Positions 8,849 to 17,311 of a stretch of DNA of 64,000 nt are shown piece after piece; position 1 is the stretch's first letter, and each line of letters starts with the position of its first letter. Source of the stretch: Roseinatronobacter ekhonensis. GTDB lineage: Bacteria; Pseudomonadota; Alphaproteobacteria; Rhodobacterales; Rhodobacteraceae. Both the position numbers and the translations under genes were made by a program. The DNA is taken from contig NZ_UIHC01000012.1 in NCBI RefSeq assembly GCF_900499075.1, positions 29,964 to 93,963 on the forward strand, given 5' to 3'. Below the pieces are notes generated by a model. It worked only from the letters and a program-made list of their open reading frames with translations, made no database searches and had not been told where the DNA came from.

Positions 8849-9549
8849 GCGGCCTCCTGCTGAAGTGATCGTGCCAGAGGGTCGCGCCCCTGCCACGTGC
8901 CCGCCGTGCCGGTCAGGCGAAAACGGGCATAAAGTTCCTCGTTGAACCAGCCCTCGTCCCGCACGGCGCGAATGGCCTCTGCGTGGGGTCCACGACGGGC
9001 AAAGGCCGCCATGCTGGCCGTGTCGGGCCAGACCGAGAACGTGACCTGATGCAAAAGCGGCACCTCTCCGATGCCGATCTTGAACATAACATTGGGGTCG
9101 GCCCCGACCTTGGCGGAAATATCCGGCACCCGCCCCCAGAAGCGCAGCGCGCGGGCGGGTTTTACGGTGGCACGGGTCATGGCAGCGATCGGGCCTGTCA
9201 CGTCGCCATGTGGCTGAAACGGCCTGACACCGGCCCAATGGCCGCGCACGGAGGCCGGTTCCATGAAAATGGTATAGGCTTCATCCGCGCGGGCCTGCCA
9301 TGCCAAAAAAGGTTTATGTGCAAGCCCTTGGCGCGCGACCTTCATGTTATCCCAGGCCGAGAGGATCGCCCAGACACCCCAGTTCGGGCGCGGTGTGAAC
9401 CCTTCGCCAGTGCCAGAGCCGCACAGCTTCCAGAATGCCAAGCCGGGCACGCGTGGCAAGACCAGCCGCGCAGCCCCCATCTGCCCCAGCACCCACAGGC
9501 GCGTGAGCGGGCTGTCAAACCGGAACAGGCTGAGCGTGACTGTCTGCAT
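8845..9549 (-). CDS. crtA: Spheroidene monooxygenase
   Basis: The 234-residue protein MQTVTLSLFRFDSPLTRLWV matches CrtA, the haem-containing monooxygenase that adds the C-2 keto group of spheroidenone from spheroidene when oxygen is present. Its presence assigns the carotenoids to the spheroidene series, although crtC, crtD and crtF, needed for that branch, are not in this window. It is the first gene of the leftward crtA-bchI-bchD-bchO operon. The promoter region shared with crtI carries two PpsR-type boxes. Confidence 0.94.
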   Translation of the reverse strand: MQTVTLSLFRFDSPLTRLWVLGQMGAARLVLPRVPGLAFWKLCGSGTGEGFTPRPNWGVWAILSAWDNMKVARQGLAHKPFLAWQARADEAYTIFMEPASVRGHWAGVRPFQPHGDVTGPIAAMTRATVKPARALRFWGRVPDISAKVGADPNVMFKIGIGEVPLLHQVTFSVWPDTASMAAFARRGPHAEAIRAVRDEGWFNEELYARFRLTGTAGTWQGRDPLARSLQQEAA

Positions 9550-9583
9550 GGGTCGATTCCATCCTGAGACTTCGGATAAAGTC

Positions 9584-9601
9584 TGTCATAGCAAATAGAC
9601 A
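9584..9601. promoter_or_regulatory. PpsR/CrtJ box (crtA/crtI region, crtA-proximal)
   Basis: A perfect TGT-N12-ACA palindrome, the consensus for the light- and oxygen-responsive repressor PpsR/CrtJ, lies 35 bases upstream of the crtA start. A second box follows 33 bases on, about three helical turns, as expected for cooperative binding. Confidence 0.8.
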
Positions 9602-9616
9602 TAGTAAAGAAACAAA

Positions 9617-9634
9617 TGTAAACCTTGATTGACA
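9617..9634. promoter_or_regulatory. PpsR/CrtJ box overlapping crtI -35
   Basis: A second perfect TGT-N12-ACA lies 47 bases before crtI. Its right half forms part of a TTGACA hexamer (9629-9634), a consensus -35 element for crtI, so bound PpsR would block RNA polymerase. A convincing -10 was not found. Confidence 0.8.
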
Positions 9635-9680
9635 CATCGGGCCGGTGTAGGCTGACACTAATGAAAAGGCACGGGACCCG

Positions 9681-11225
9681 ATGATGACTGATTCTCACGC
9701 GCCGTCGCAGGCAATTGTCATAGGGGCGGGACTTGGCGGTTTGGCCAGCGCCATGCGCCTTGGGGCCAAGGGATATGCTGTCACGGTTATCGACAAGCTG
9801 GACCGTGTTGGTGGGCGCGGGTCGTCCATAACGCAGGGCGGGCACCGCTTCGACCTTGGTCCGACCATCGTGACCGTGCCGCAGGGCCTGCGCGATCTGT
9901 GGGCAGCTTGCGGGCGCGATTTCGACCGTGATGTCACGCTCAAGCCCATGAAACCGTTCTATGAAATCCGCTGGCCCGACGGGTCCAGCTTTCGGCTGCA
10001 TGCCGACAAATCCGCGACGGAGGCCGAGGTAGAGGCGCTGTCGCCAGACGACCTGCCCGGCTTTCGCAAATTCCTGTCGGATGCCGAGGACCGCTACTGG
10101 TTCGGCTACGAGGACCTTGGCCGACGCCCCATGAACGAGCTGTGGGAGCTCGTGAAGGTGCTGCCGCGCTTTGTCTGGCTGCGCGCGGACCGGTCCGTCT
10201 ATGCCCATGCCGCACGGCGGGTGCGCGACCCCCGCTTGCGCTTTGCGCTGTCCTTCCACCCGCTGTTCATCGGCGGCGACCCGTTCCGCGTGACATCAAT
10301 GTATATCCTTGTCAGCCACTTGGAATCCGCCTTCGGCGTGCATTACGCAATGGGCGGTGTGCAGGCGATTGCAGAGGCCATGGCGAATGTCATCCGCGAT
10401 CAGGGTGGCCAGTTGAAGATGTCCACGGAAGTCGATGAAATACTTGTGGAAAAGGGTCGCGCGGCGGGCGTTCGCTTGGTGGGCGGCACGCAGATCAAGG
10501 CCGATGTCACCATCTCGAACGCCGATGCGGGCCATACCTATACGCGGCTGTTGCGAAACCGGTCGCGCAAACGCTGGACAGATGCCAAGGTCAAGCGCCA
10601 GCGTTGGTCCATGGGTCTGTTCGTGTGGTATTTCGGCACCCGCGGCACGGCGAAGATGTGGTCCGATGTCGGCCATCACACCATCGTTGTCGGCCCGCGC
10701 TACCGCGAGCATATCAAGGACATTTTCATTCGCGGCAAGCTGGCCGATGATATGAGCCTGTATGTCCACCGCCCCTCCGTCACCGATCCGTCGGTTGCCC
10801 CGGATGGTGATGATACCTTCTATGTGCTGTCGCCCGTGCCGCATCTGGGCTTTGACAACGGGGTGGATTGGGCTGTCGAGGAAGACCCTTACCGTCAGAA
10901 GATGCTGGCCATGCTGGAAGAGCGCCTGCTGCCCGGCCTGTCCGACCGCGTGACCGAAAGCCTTGTTTTCACGCCCGAAACCTTCCGCGACCGGTATCTC
11001 TCGCCGCTGGGTTCGGGCTTCTCGATCGAGCCGCGCATCCTGCAAAGCGCCTATTTCCGCCCGCATAACGTGTCCGAAGAACTGCCGGGCCTGTATCTGG
11101 CCGGTGCTGGCACCCATCCCGGCGCGGGCGTGCCTGGCGTGATCGGCACCGCAGAGGTGATGGGCCAGCTTGTCCCTGATGCGCCCCGCCCCATGGCCCC
11201 TCCTTTGCCCATGGCCGCCGAATGA
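9681..11225 (+). CDS. crtI: Phytoene desaturase
   Basis: The 514-residue FAD enzyme has the dinucleotide-binding motif IVIGAGLGGLASAMRLG near residue 12 and the C-terminal bacterial phytoene desaturase signature GLYLAGAGTHPGAGVPGVIG. CrtI carries out the desaturations of phytoene that lead to neurosporene or lycopene; the product in this strain cannot be told from the sequence. Two ATGs (9681, 9684) are adjacent. It is coupled to crtB by an ATGA overlap and is transcribed from the PpsR-box promoter it shares with crtA. Confidence 0.96.
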   Translation: MMTDSHAPSQAIVIGAGLGGLASAMRLGAKGYAVTVIDKLDRVGGRGSSITQGGHRFDLGPTIVTVPQGLRDLWAACGRDFDRDVTLKPMKPFYEIRWPDGSSFRLHADKSATEAEVEALSPDDLPGFRKFLSDAEDRYWFGYEDLGRRPMNELWELVKVLPRFVWLRADRSVYAHAARRVRDPRLRFALSFHPLFIGGDPFRVTSMYILVSHLESAFGVHYAMGGVQAIAEAMANVIRDQGGQLKMSTEVDEILVEKGRAAGVRLVGGTQIKADVTISNADAGHTYTRLLRNRSRKRWTDAKVKRQRWSMGLFVWYFGTRGTAKMWSDVGHHTIVVGPRYREHIKDIFIRGKLADDMSLYVHRPSVTDPSVAPDGDDTFYVLSPVPHLGFDNGVDWAVEEDPYRQKMLAMLEERLLPGLSDRVTESLVFTPETFRDRYLSPLGSGFSIEPRILQSAYFRPHNVSEELPGLYLAGAGTHPGAGVPGVIGTAEVMGQLVPDAPRPMAPPLPMAAE

Positions 11226-12256
11226 GCGCCGCCGCAGATATGGCCGAATGCCGCGCGGCGATCCGCACCGGGTCTTTGTCGTTTCACGCGGCGTCCAAGC
11301 TGTTGCCCGCGCGGGTGCGCGACCCGGCATTGGTGCTCTATGCCTTTTGCCGACTGGCCGATGACGCGGTGGACGAAGGCGCGGCCCCTGTGCAAGCGGT
11401 GCTGCACCTGCAAGACAGGCTTGACCGCGCTTATGCCGAGCAGCCATTCGATGCCCCCATCGACCGCGCTTTTGCCCGACTGATCGAAACACACGCCCTG
11501 CCCCGCGCCCTGCCCGATGCTCTGCTGGAGGGGTTGGCCTGGGATGCAGAGGAACGCACATATGCGACGCTTTCGGGCGTGCGCGACTATTCCGCGCGCG
11601 TGGCGGCCGTGGTCGGCGTCATGATGTGCGTGCTGATGGGTGTGCGCGACCGTCACCGGCTGGCGCGCGCCTGCGATCTGGGGCTGGCCATGCAACTGAC
11701 CAATATCGCGCGAGATGTCGGGGCGGATGCTGCGCTTGGCCGCATCTACCTGCCGCGTGACTGGTTTGCCGAAGCCGGGGTCGACGCGGACGCGTTCCTA
11801 CACAATCCCTCAGCAAGCCCCGAGATCCGCGCCATGACCGACCGGCTCTTGCGCGAAGCTGACCGGCTCTACCTGCGCGCCGAACCCGGCATTGCAGATC
11901 TGCCAATGGCCTGCCGCCCCGGCATTTTCGCCGCGCGGCATATTTATGCGGGCATTGGCAGCGCGGTGCGCGCGCGCGGATGCGACAGCGTCACGGGCCG
12001 CGCCCATACGGGCAAAACCCGCAAGCTGGGCTGGCTGGCGCTGTCGGGCCTGCGCGCGGGCCTCAGCACGATCCAGCCGCGCATGGCCACGCTATATGCA
12101 GCCCCTGCCACAGAGGTCGCTTTTCTGGTCGATGCCGCCGCCGGCATCTCACCCGTCAGCCGGTCCGACACGTTGATCGACGCACTCACGCGGCTGCGTG
12201 CCCAAGACATAGCGCGCCGCAATGCACAGATCGGCATGGACCAGCGCAGCGCTTGA
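11222..12256 (+). CDS. crtB: Phytoene synthase
   Basis: The 344-residue trans-isoprenyl diphosphate synthase carries the two Asp-rich Mg-binding motifs, ADDAVDE (46-52) and QLTNIARDVGAD (158-169), followed by GRIYLPRDW. It joins two geranylgeranyl diphosphates into phytoene, the first committed carotenoid step. The start codon overlaps the crtI stop (ATGA). The GGPP synthase gene crtE is not in the window, so its substrate must come from elsewhere in the genome. Confidence 0.96.
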   Translation: MSAAADMAECRAAIRTGSLSFHAASKLLPARVRDPALVLYAFCRLADDAVDEGAAPVQAVLHLQDRLDRAYAEQPFDAPIDRAFARLIETHALPRALPDALLEGLAWDAEERTYATLSGVRDYSARVAAVVGVMMCVLMGVRDRHRLARACDLGLAMQLTNIARDVGADAALGRIYLPRDWFAEAGVDADAFLHNPSASPEIRAMTDRLLREADRLYLRAEPGIADLPMACRPGIFAARHIYAGIGSAVRARGCDSVTGRAHTGKTRKLGWLALSGLRAGLSTIQPRMATLYAAPATEVAFLVDAAAGISPVSRSDTLIDALTRLRAQDIARRNAQIGMDQRSA

Positions 12257-12318
12257 CCTATTTCTGAGCAACAACCAAGCAGACACACCGCGCCCGCAAG
12301 GGCGCCCCAGTAAAGGCT

Positions 12319-12336
12319 TGCCCCCGCTAGGGGGCA
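12319..12336 (+). terminator. Hairpin between crtB and tspO (weak terminator or attenuator)
   Basis: TGCCCCC-GCTA-GGGGGCA makes a perfect 7-base-pair stem 63 bases after the crtB stop and 40 bases before tspO. No U tract follows (CTATTAGG), so it more likely trims or stabilises the upstream mRNA than ends all transcription. Confidence 0.5.
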
Positions 12337-12375
12337 CTATTAGGTCAGTTCCACTTGGCCAGAAAAGGTGCGCGT

Positions 12376-12834
12376 ATGGACTGGATGCTGTTTTTGACCT
12401 TCCTCGCCGCCTGCGGTGCGGCTGGGGCCACAGGCGCGATGTTCGAGCCGGGGACATGGTATGACAAGCTCGACAAACCGGTCTGGACCCCGCCGGGCTT
12501 TGTGTTTCCCTTGGTATGGGTCACGCTCTATATCGCGATGTCCTACGCCGCGATGCGCGTGGCGCTGATCGACGGGTCGCAACAGGCCCTGGCGTTCTGG
12601 GCGGTGCAGATCGCGTTCAACACGCTTTGGTCGCCGGTATTATTCGGCTTGCGGCGGATGCGCGCGGCAATGGTCATCCTTAGCTGCCTTTGGACTGCGG
12701 TGGCCTTGACCATGGTCAGTTTCTACCTGACCGACCCGCTTGCAGGCGCGCTGATCGCGCCATACCTGCTTTGGGTCACGATTGCGGGCGCGCTGAACCT
12801 GTCTGTCTGGCGGCGCAACCCGCAATTCGCCTGA
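12376..12834 (+). CDS. tspO: TspO/MBR family tryptophan-rich sensory protein
   Basis: The 152-residue protein starts MDWMLFLTFLAACGAAGATG and has five hydrophobic helices. It also has the conserved WYDKLDKPVWTPP and AFNTLWSPVLFG motifs of TspO, an outer-membrane porphyrin-binding protein. In Rhodobacter sphaeroides TspO represses photosynthesis genes through the AppA/PpsR route when oxygen is present. Its position after crtIB matches that genus. An in-frame TTG 7 codons earlier is less likely than the ATG, which has GAAAAGG upstream. It ends 6 bases from the convergent idi. Confidence 0.95.
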   Translation: MDWMLFLTFLAACGAAGATGAMFEPGTWYDKLDKPVWTPPGFVFPLVWVTLYIAMSYAAMRVALIDGSQQALAFWAVQIAFNTLWSPVLFGLRRMRAAMVILSCLWTAVALTMVSFYLTDPLAGALIAPYLLWVTIAGALNLSVWRRNPQFA

Positions 12835-12840
12835 TCGCGC

Positions 12841-13392
12841 CTATCGCACGGCGTCTGCCATTTCAGCGGCGCGGTCTGTCCCGAATATCTGCGCCGCGTG
12901 GTCGCGCAGATAGATGCGCAGCCATGGCGTGAACCGCTCCGGGTTGCGCTCGATCACGGCATTCAGCGCGGGCAGATTGATCCAATCGGTGTCGGACACT
13001 TCATCCGGGTTGGGTGCGATCGTCAGATCACGCATGGCCCGCGCGGTGTAGACCTGTACCAGTTCGTGCTCAATCAAATCTCCGCCGACATCGGCGCGGT
13101 ATTCGATCTGTGCCACATGGCGCAGGTGCAGTCCCGTGATGCCCATCTCTTCGTCCAGCCGCCGGTTGGCGCAGTCCAGATCGGATTCGCCCCAATGCGG
13201 GTGGGTGCAGCAGGTATTCGTCCACAGTCCCGGCGTGTGGTATTTATGCGCGGCACGGCGTTGCAGCAGCACGCGGTCGCCTTCGGTCACAAAGACGGAA
13301 ATCGCCTTGTGCTTCAGACCGCGCCTGTGCACCTCCAGCTTGTCAATCGGACGCAAGACACCGTCTTCCCATGCGGGGATCAGCCAGCTCAT
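12841..13392 (-). CDS. idi: Isopentenyl-diphosphate delta-isomerase, type I
   Basis: The 183-residue Nudix-fold protein has the active-site segment LWTNTCCTHPHWGE, with its Cys and metal-binding His, and the acid motif RRLDEEMGI, both diagnostic of type I Idi. It interconverts IPP and DMAPP to feed carotenoid and phytol synthesis. The start overlaps the bchP stop as ATGA, making it the last gene of the leftward bchG-pucC-like-bchP-idi operon. IspDF, an earlier enzyme of the same pathway, is encoded at 60.5 kb. Confidence 0.95.
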   Translation of the reverse strand: MSWLIPAWEDGVLRPIDKLEVHRRGLKHKAISVFVTEGDRVLLQRRAAHKYHTPGLWTNTCCTHPHWGESDLDCANRRLDEEMGITGLHLRHVAQIEYRADVGGDLIEHELVQVYTARAMRDLTIAPNPDEVSDTDWINLPALNAVIERNPERFTPWLRIYLRDHAAQIFGTDRAAEMADAVR

Positions 13393-14570
13393 GTGAAGTT
13401 CGGGCGCACAAGCCCGCTCAGGTGCAACAGGTTTTTCACACCGATGCGCAGATGGGCCATGGGACGCGCGGCAACCAGTTTCTTGTTCATATAAGCCTCG
13501 AACGTCAGGCGCTGCACGTCGATGTCATGGCACAGGCTGACAAAGCGCTCGCGCCGATCGTCGGATTTATAATAAGCGTCCTGCATCGAGCGCAACACCT
13601 TGAACACGGTTTTATGCTCGCGCATGAACAGCTTGCGCGCCAGTGCCAGGTCCTTGGGCTTGCCGGATGCCAGCGCCGCTTGCGCCGCCGTGGCGGCCAC
13701 GCGCCCGCCGACCATGGCGTAGTAAATCCCCTCGCCAGAGCTTGGCGCGACAACGCCTGCCGCATCACCCGCCAGCACCACGTCGCGGCCATTGTCCCAA
13801 CGGTCCATCGGGTGCAACGGGATGGGCGCGCCTTCGCGGCGGATGGTTTCGCAGCCCGTCAGCCCTGACATGGCGCGCAGATCGGCGGTAGCCGCTTTCA
13901 GGTCCGCTTCCGGCTTTTCGGTGCCCATGCCGACAGAGCAGCTTTTGCCATGCGGGAACACCCAGCCGTAAAAATCGGGCGAGATGCGGCCATCATAGAT
14001 CACGTCGCAGCGGTCGGGGTTGTATTGGTCATTCGCGGGTGGCGCTTTGATGATCTCGTGATAAGCGATCACATACGGGATCTTGTCGCCGCCCGGCACT
14101 TCGGCGCGGGCCACGTTCGAGCGCGCACCATCCGCCCCGATCACCAGCTTGGTCAGGCTGCGGCGTTCGTCTTTCGACACCTTGTCGCGCCAGACGACAT
14201 GGGTGCCGTCCTTGTCGCGCTCAATCCGCAGGAACGTGCCGGTCAGCCGCTCGGCACCATGCTCTGCCGCACGCTCGCGCAGGAATTCGTCGAAATGCTC
14301 GCGGTCGACCATCCCGACAAAGCCGTTTTCAATGGGAATATCCACCGCGCGCCCTGTGGGAGAGATCATCCGCGCCGTCGTGATCTGCGCGACCACCTGA
14401 GACATTGGAATATCGAAATCCGCAATCGCGCGCGGCGGGATCGCGCCGCCACAGGGTTTGATACGGCCAGAGCGGTCCAGCAGCGCCACCTTGTGGCCCG
14501 CGCGGGCAAGATCGGTCGCTGCCGTGGCACCCGAAGGGCCGCCGCCCACGATGAAAACATCATATGTCAT
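13389..14570 (-). CDS. bchP: Geranylgeranyl diphosphate/bacteriochlorophyll reductase
   Basis: The 393-residue flavoprotein starts with the FAD-binding segment DVFIVGGGPSGATAATDLAR, followed by RIKPCGGAIPP and the later GDAAGVVAPSSGEGIYYAM. This is the BchP/ChlP family, which reduces the geranylgeranyl tail of bacteriochlorophyll to phytyl using NADPH. It sits 3 bases after the PucC-like gene and overlaps idi. Members of the same superfamily reduce archaeal lipids, but the PGC context settles the assignment. Confidence 0.96.
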   Translation of the reverse strand: MTYDVFIVGGGPSGATAATDLARAGHKVALLDRSGRIKPCGGAIPPRAIADFDIPMSQVVAQITTARMISPTGRAVDIPIENGFVGMVDREHFDEFLRERAAEHGAERLTGTFLRIERDKDGTHVVWRDKVSKDERRSLTKLVIGADGARSNVARAEVPGGDKIPYVIAYHEIIKAPPANDQYNPDRCDVIYDGRISPDFYGWVFPHGKSCSVGMGTEKPEADLKAATADLRAMSGLTGCETIRREGAPIPLHPMDRWDNGRDVVLAGDAAGVVAPSSGEGIYYAMVGGRVAATAAQAALASGKPKDLALARKLFMREHKTVFKVLRSMQDAYYKSDDRRERFVSLCHDIDVQRLTFEAYMNKKLVAARPMAHLRIGVKNLLHLSGLVRPNFT

Positions 14571-14573
14571 GGT

Positions 14574-15845
14574 TTATTCCCCCGGAACCAGCGCGGCAAC
14601 TGCGCGCGGTGTCATGATGCGCGCGGCCAAGGCAGCCGACGCGATGAAGAGTGTAGCTTGAAACAGGAACACCGCACCGAACGCGTCAGCCACGGGCATC
14701 AGGCTACGAGCGGCATCCACAAGCGCGGCCCCTGTCAGCCCGCCGAACCCCGCCGCCATGGCTTGGGACGCACCCCAAAGCCCGACACGCGCGCCTTCGC
14801 GCTTATCCGCCCCCTCGCCTGCAAGCTGCATCATCGACCCGATGGCCGCGACCGCGAACATGCCGTTGAAGAACCCAAGCGCCACAACCAGCGGCACCAA
14901 AGGCAGCGCCCAGAAACTGGCCCCTGCAATGCCGATCAGCATCGCCGCCGAACCCGCGCAGCCGGACATGACCCAGACCCGCAAGCTGCCAAGGCGAAAC
15001 CCTGTCGCGGCCACGCCGACCAGCACCATGCCGAGGAATACGCCGCCGTTTTGCGCGCCGGACATAGATGTCGATTGACCGGGGGTGAAGCCAAAGACCA
15101 GCCCTGCATAGGGCTCCAGTATCAGTTCCTGCATGAAATACGCGGTCATGGACAGGAACACGAAAAAGGTGAAATGCCGTGCGCGGGTATCGGCCCAGAT
15201 GTCGGCGAGCCCATCGCGAAAGCTCTGTGGCGCAGGGGCCGCACGCGCGATGACGCGCCGCTCTATGCCCCAAACCGCCAGAATGGTCAGCGCAACGGCA
15301 CCGGCGCAAATAATTGCCACGACCACCAGCAGCCGCGCATGGCTGTAGGGGTCAAGGAATTTGCCCGCCGTGATAGCCGTGATCGCAATGCCCGCGATCA
15401 TCATCAGCCATGTGATCGTTGCAGCCGCCGGACGTCGGCGCTCTGCCGTCGCAGTCGCCAGCAGCGCCAGAAGCGAAGTGCCGGACGCGCCCACGCCAAG
15501 GCCGATCACCGCATATGCCAGAACCGACACGGCCAGACCCAAGGCCAGATTGCTCTCCAGCAGCGGAATGGCCAAGGTCGCACCCACACCGCCAAGTGCC
15601 AGAAGCACCATGCCCGCGATGATCCAGCGACTGCGGTTGCCGCCTTGGTCGGCCAGATGGCCCCATTGCGGACGGGTGATCTGCACGCCGTAATGCAGGG
15701 CCACCAGCGCGCCGGGCAAGACCACGGGCAGCGCCAGTTCGACAACCATCAGGCGGTTCAGGGTGGATGTCATCAGAACGACAATCGCGCCAAGGCAGGC
15801 CTGCACCAACCCAAGACGGAAAATCTGCAACCAACTCAGTGTCAT
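14574..15845 (-). CDS. PucC/ORF428-family BCD major facilitator transporter
   Basis: The 423-residue protein has about twelve hydrophobic segments and the motif TSTLNRLMVVELALP, which it shares with LhaA (LLGTLNRVMIVELSL at 31 kb). It belongs to the bacteriochlorophyll delivery (BCD) family of the major facilitator superfamily. Its place between bchG and bchP matches ORF428 of Rhodobacter capsulatus. A role in supplying or assembling pigments for antenna complexes is inferred from the family. The ATG at 15845 overlaps the bchG stop; an upstream in-frame start would lie inside bchG. Confidence 0.88.
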   Translation of the reverse strand: MTLSWLQIFRLGLVQACLGAIVVLMTSTLNRLMVVELALPVVLPGALVALHYGVQITRPQWGHLADQGGNRSRWIIAGMVLLALGGVGATLAIPLLESNLALGLAVSVLAYAVIGLGVGASGTSLLALLATATAERRRPAAATITWLMMIAGIAITAITAGKFLDPYSHARLLVVVAIICAGAVALTILAVWGIERRVIARAAPAPQSFRDGLADIWADTRARHFTFFVFLSMTAYFMQELILEPYAGLVFGFTPGQSTSMSGAQNGGVFLGMVLVGVAATGFRLGSLRVWVMSGCAGSAAMLIGIAGASFWALPLVPLVVALGFFNGMFAVAAIGSMMQLAGEGADKREGARVGLWGASQAMAAGFGGLTGAALVDAARSLMPVADAFGAVFLFQATLFIASAALAARIMTPRAVAALVPGE

Positions 15846-16738
15846 ACGGGCAGTCCTTGAAGTGCGAAGGCGGCCACCATCATGCCCAGAACATAGGGGC
15901 CGACGCCGGTGCCGTTGAACCATGGGGCCAGTTTTGCGGGATCCGTGCGCCAGCGGCCGAGCGCCCAGATCTGCACGCCGATGCCCACGGCGATCGCGGC
16001 GGCGTGCAAAGGCTTGCCCCAGATCACCAGCAGGCAGACGACCACCAGTTGCGCCAGCACCATGACGGTGCCCGCGACCGTGGCCGCGTTGACAGGGCCC
16101 AGCGTGACCGGAAGGGATTTCAGCCCCATCTGGCGGTCGCCCTCTATGGCTTTGAAATCGTTGATTGTCATGATGCCATGCGCGCCAAGACCGTATAGCA
16201 CGGCGACGGCGACAATCTCGAACCTTGGCGCACCTGCGGCGATCACGGCGGCGCCGGTGAACCAGGGCAGTGCTTCATAGCTGAGGCCCACCAGCCCCGG
16301 CCCCCACCAGCCCGACCGCTTGGCGCGGATGGGTTCGACGGAATAGGCCCAAGCCGCAAGCACGCCGACCACGGTTGCGCCAAAGCCCCAAGGGCCAAGC
16401 AGCCAGCCGACGCCCAGCGACAGCACGCTCATCGCCAGTGCAATATACAGACCCCAACGGCCCGGAATGCGGCCCGACGGGATCGGGCGGTCGGGTTCGT
16501 TGATGGCATCCACATGGCGGTCGCACCAGTCATTCGCAGCCTGCGACATGCCGCAGACGATAGGACCGGCCAGCAGCACACCAAGGACGACAAGCGCCCA
16601 GCTTTCGGGCCAGACCCCGACCGAGATGATACCGCACAAATACGCCCACATCGGCGGGAACCATGTGATCGGCTTTATGAGCTCCAACATGGCGGCAGGA
16701 TGCGGCAGGCGCGCTTGTATACTATCGCTTACACTCAT
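15842..16738 (-). CDS. bchG: Bacteriochlorophyll synthase (geranylgeranyl/phytyl transferase)
   Basis: The 298-residue UbiA-family membrane prenyltransferase has KPITWFPPMWAYLCG and two Asp-rich sites, NDWCDRHVDAINEPDRPIPS (from 69) and TINDFKAIEGDRQMG (from 191). BchG attaches the isoprenoid alcohol to bacteriochlorophyllide. It leads the operon bchG-pucC-like-bchP-idi. A perfect PpsR box overlaps roughly codons 2-8 from this ATG. Relatives have a longer N-terminus, and the frame stays open upstream but with no better start codon, so the start is the least certain part. Confidence 0.95.
   Translation of the reverse strand: MSVSDSIQARLPHPAAMLELIKPITWFPPMWAYLCGIISVGVWPESWALVVLGVLLAGPIVCGMSQAANDWCDRHVDAINEPDRPIPSGRIPGRWGLYIALAMSVLSLGVGWLLGPWGFGATVVGVLAAWAYSVEPIRAKRSGWWGPGLVGLSYEALPWFTGAAVIAAGAPRFEIVAVAVLYGLGAHGIMTINDFKAIEGDRQMGLKSLPVTLGPVNAATVAGTVMVLAQLVVVCLLVIWGKPLHAAAIAVGIGVQIWALGRWRTDPAKLAPWFNGTGVGPYVLGMMVAAFALQGLPV
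16716..16733. promoter_or_regulatory. PpsR/CrtJ box within the 5' end of bchG
   Basis: A perfect TGT-N12-ACA lies just inside the annotated bchG coding start. A second box follows at 16775, with 41 bases between them. Together they cover the divergent promoters of bchG and the DUF1801 gene. Confidence 0.75.
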
Positions 16739-16774
16739 ATGTAAATCTTGCCTGTCAACCTTGAGTCGTGCAAG

Positions 16775-16792
16775 TGTAAAGTTGAGTTTACA
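16775..16792. promoter_or_regulatory. PpsR/CrtJ box between bchG and DUF1801 gene
   Basis: A perfect TGT-N12-ACA whose arms extend to TGTAAA and TTTACA, a particularly symmetrical site. It lies 37 bases upstream of bchG and 91 bases before the GTG start of the rightward gene. A TTGACA hexamer at 16822-16827 could serve as -35 for the latter. Confidence 0.8.
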
Positions 16793-16882
16793 TCGAAAAT
16801 CGCGCGCGGCAACCGGGGACAGATTGACACACGCGGCGCTCTGTCCTTACCCTCGCAGTTGATTGCAGTGCAGGGCCGCATC

Positions 16883-17311
16883 GTGACCGACACCCCTCCC
16901 GTTCATGACCCAAGACAGATCGCGGCATTTCTGGACGGCGTTGTGCCGGACCGTCGCAGCGCGGATGCACGCACGCTGGATGACCTGTTTCGGATGACGA
17001 CAGGCTGGCAGCCTTGCCTGTGGCCTGCGGGCATTCTGGGCTACGGCAGCTACCGCTACACCTATGACAGCGGGCATTCCGGGGTGTCTCTGGCCACCGG
17101 CTTTGCCCCGCGCAAGGCCAAGATGGTGGTGTATATCATGCCGGGCTATGCCAATTTCGGCGAGGTTCTGGCGCGGCTCGGCCCCCACAAGCTCGGCAAG
17201 GCGTGTCTGTATCTGGGCGCGCTGTCCAAGCTGGATATGCCCGCGCTGGAAGAGCTGATCCGTGCGGGCCTGAACGACCTGGAACGGCGCTGGCCGGTCA
17301 GCCCAAGCTGA
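16883..17311 (+). CDS. DUF1801 domain protein within the photosynthesis cluster
   Basis: From a GTG at 16883 the product has 142 residues. The segments WPAGILGYGSYRYTYDSG, ATGFAPRKAKMVVYI and LGPHKLGKACLYLGALSKLD match the DUF1801 (YdhG-like) fold, a small alpha/beta domain of unknown function. GTG at 16868 is also in frame; the ribosome site is weak for both. It is divergent from bchG with two PpsR boxes in between, and its end overlaps the convergent bchJ by 14 bases. Whether it has a role in photosynthesis is unknown. Confidence 0.75.
   Translation: MTDTPPVHDPRQIAAFLDGVVPDRRSADARTLDDLFRMTTGWQPCLWPAGILGYGSYRYTYDSGHSGVSLATGFAPRKAKMVVYIMPGYANFGEVLARLGPHKLGKACLYLGALSKLDMPALEELIRAGLNDLERRWPVSPS

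Noticed and set aside
8849..9238. Upstream extension of bchI in frame
   Set aside because: It runs through crtA in another frame; BchI homologues start at the ATG used and the ATGA overlap is typical.
9617..9660. Possible FNR site at TTGATTGAC in the crtA/crtI gap
   Set aside because: The right half-site (ATCAA) is absent at the needed spacing; the sequence is explained by the PpsR box and the -35 element.
13950..15860. Long rightward open frame (636 codons) opposite bchP and the PucC-like gene
   Set aside because: It is the antisense of two clear genes, rich in His, Arg and Gln as such shadow frames are, and has no recognisable domain.
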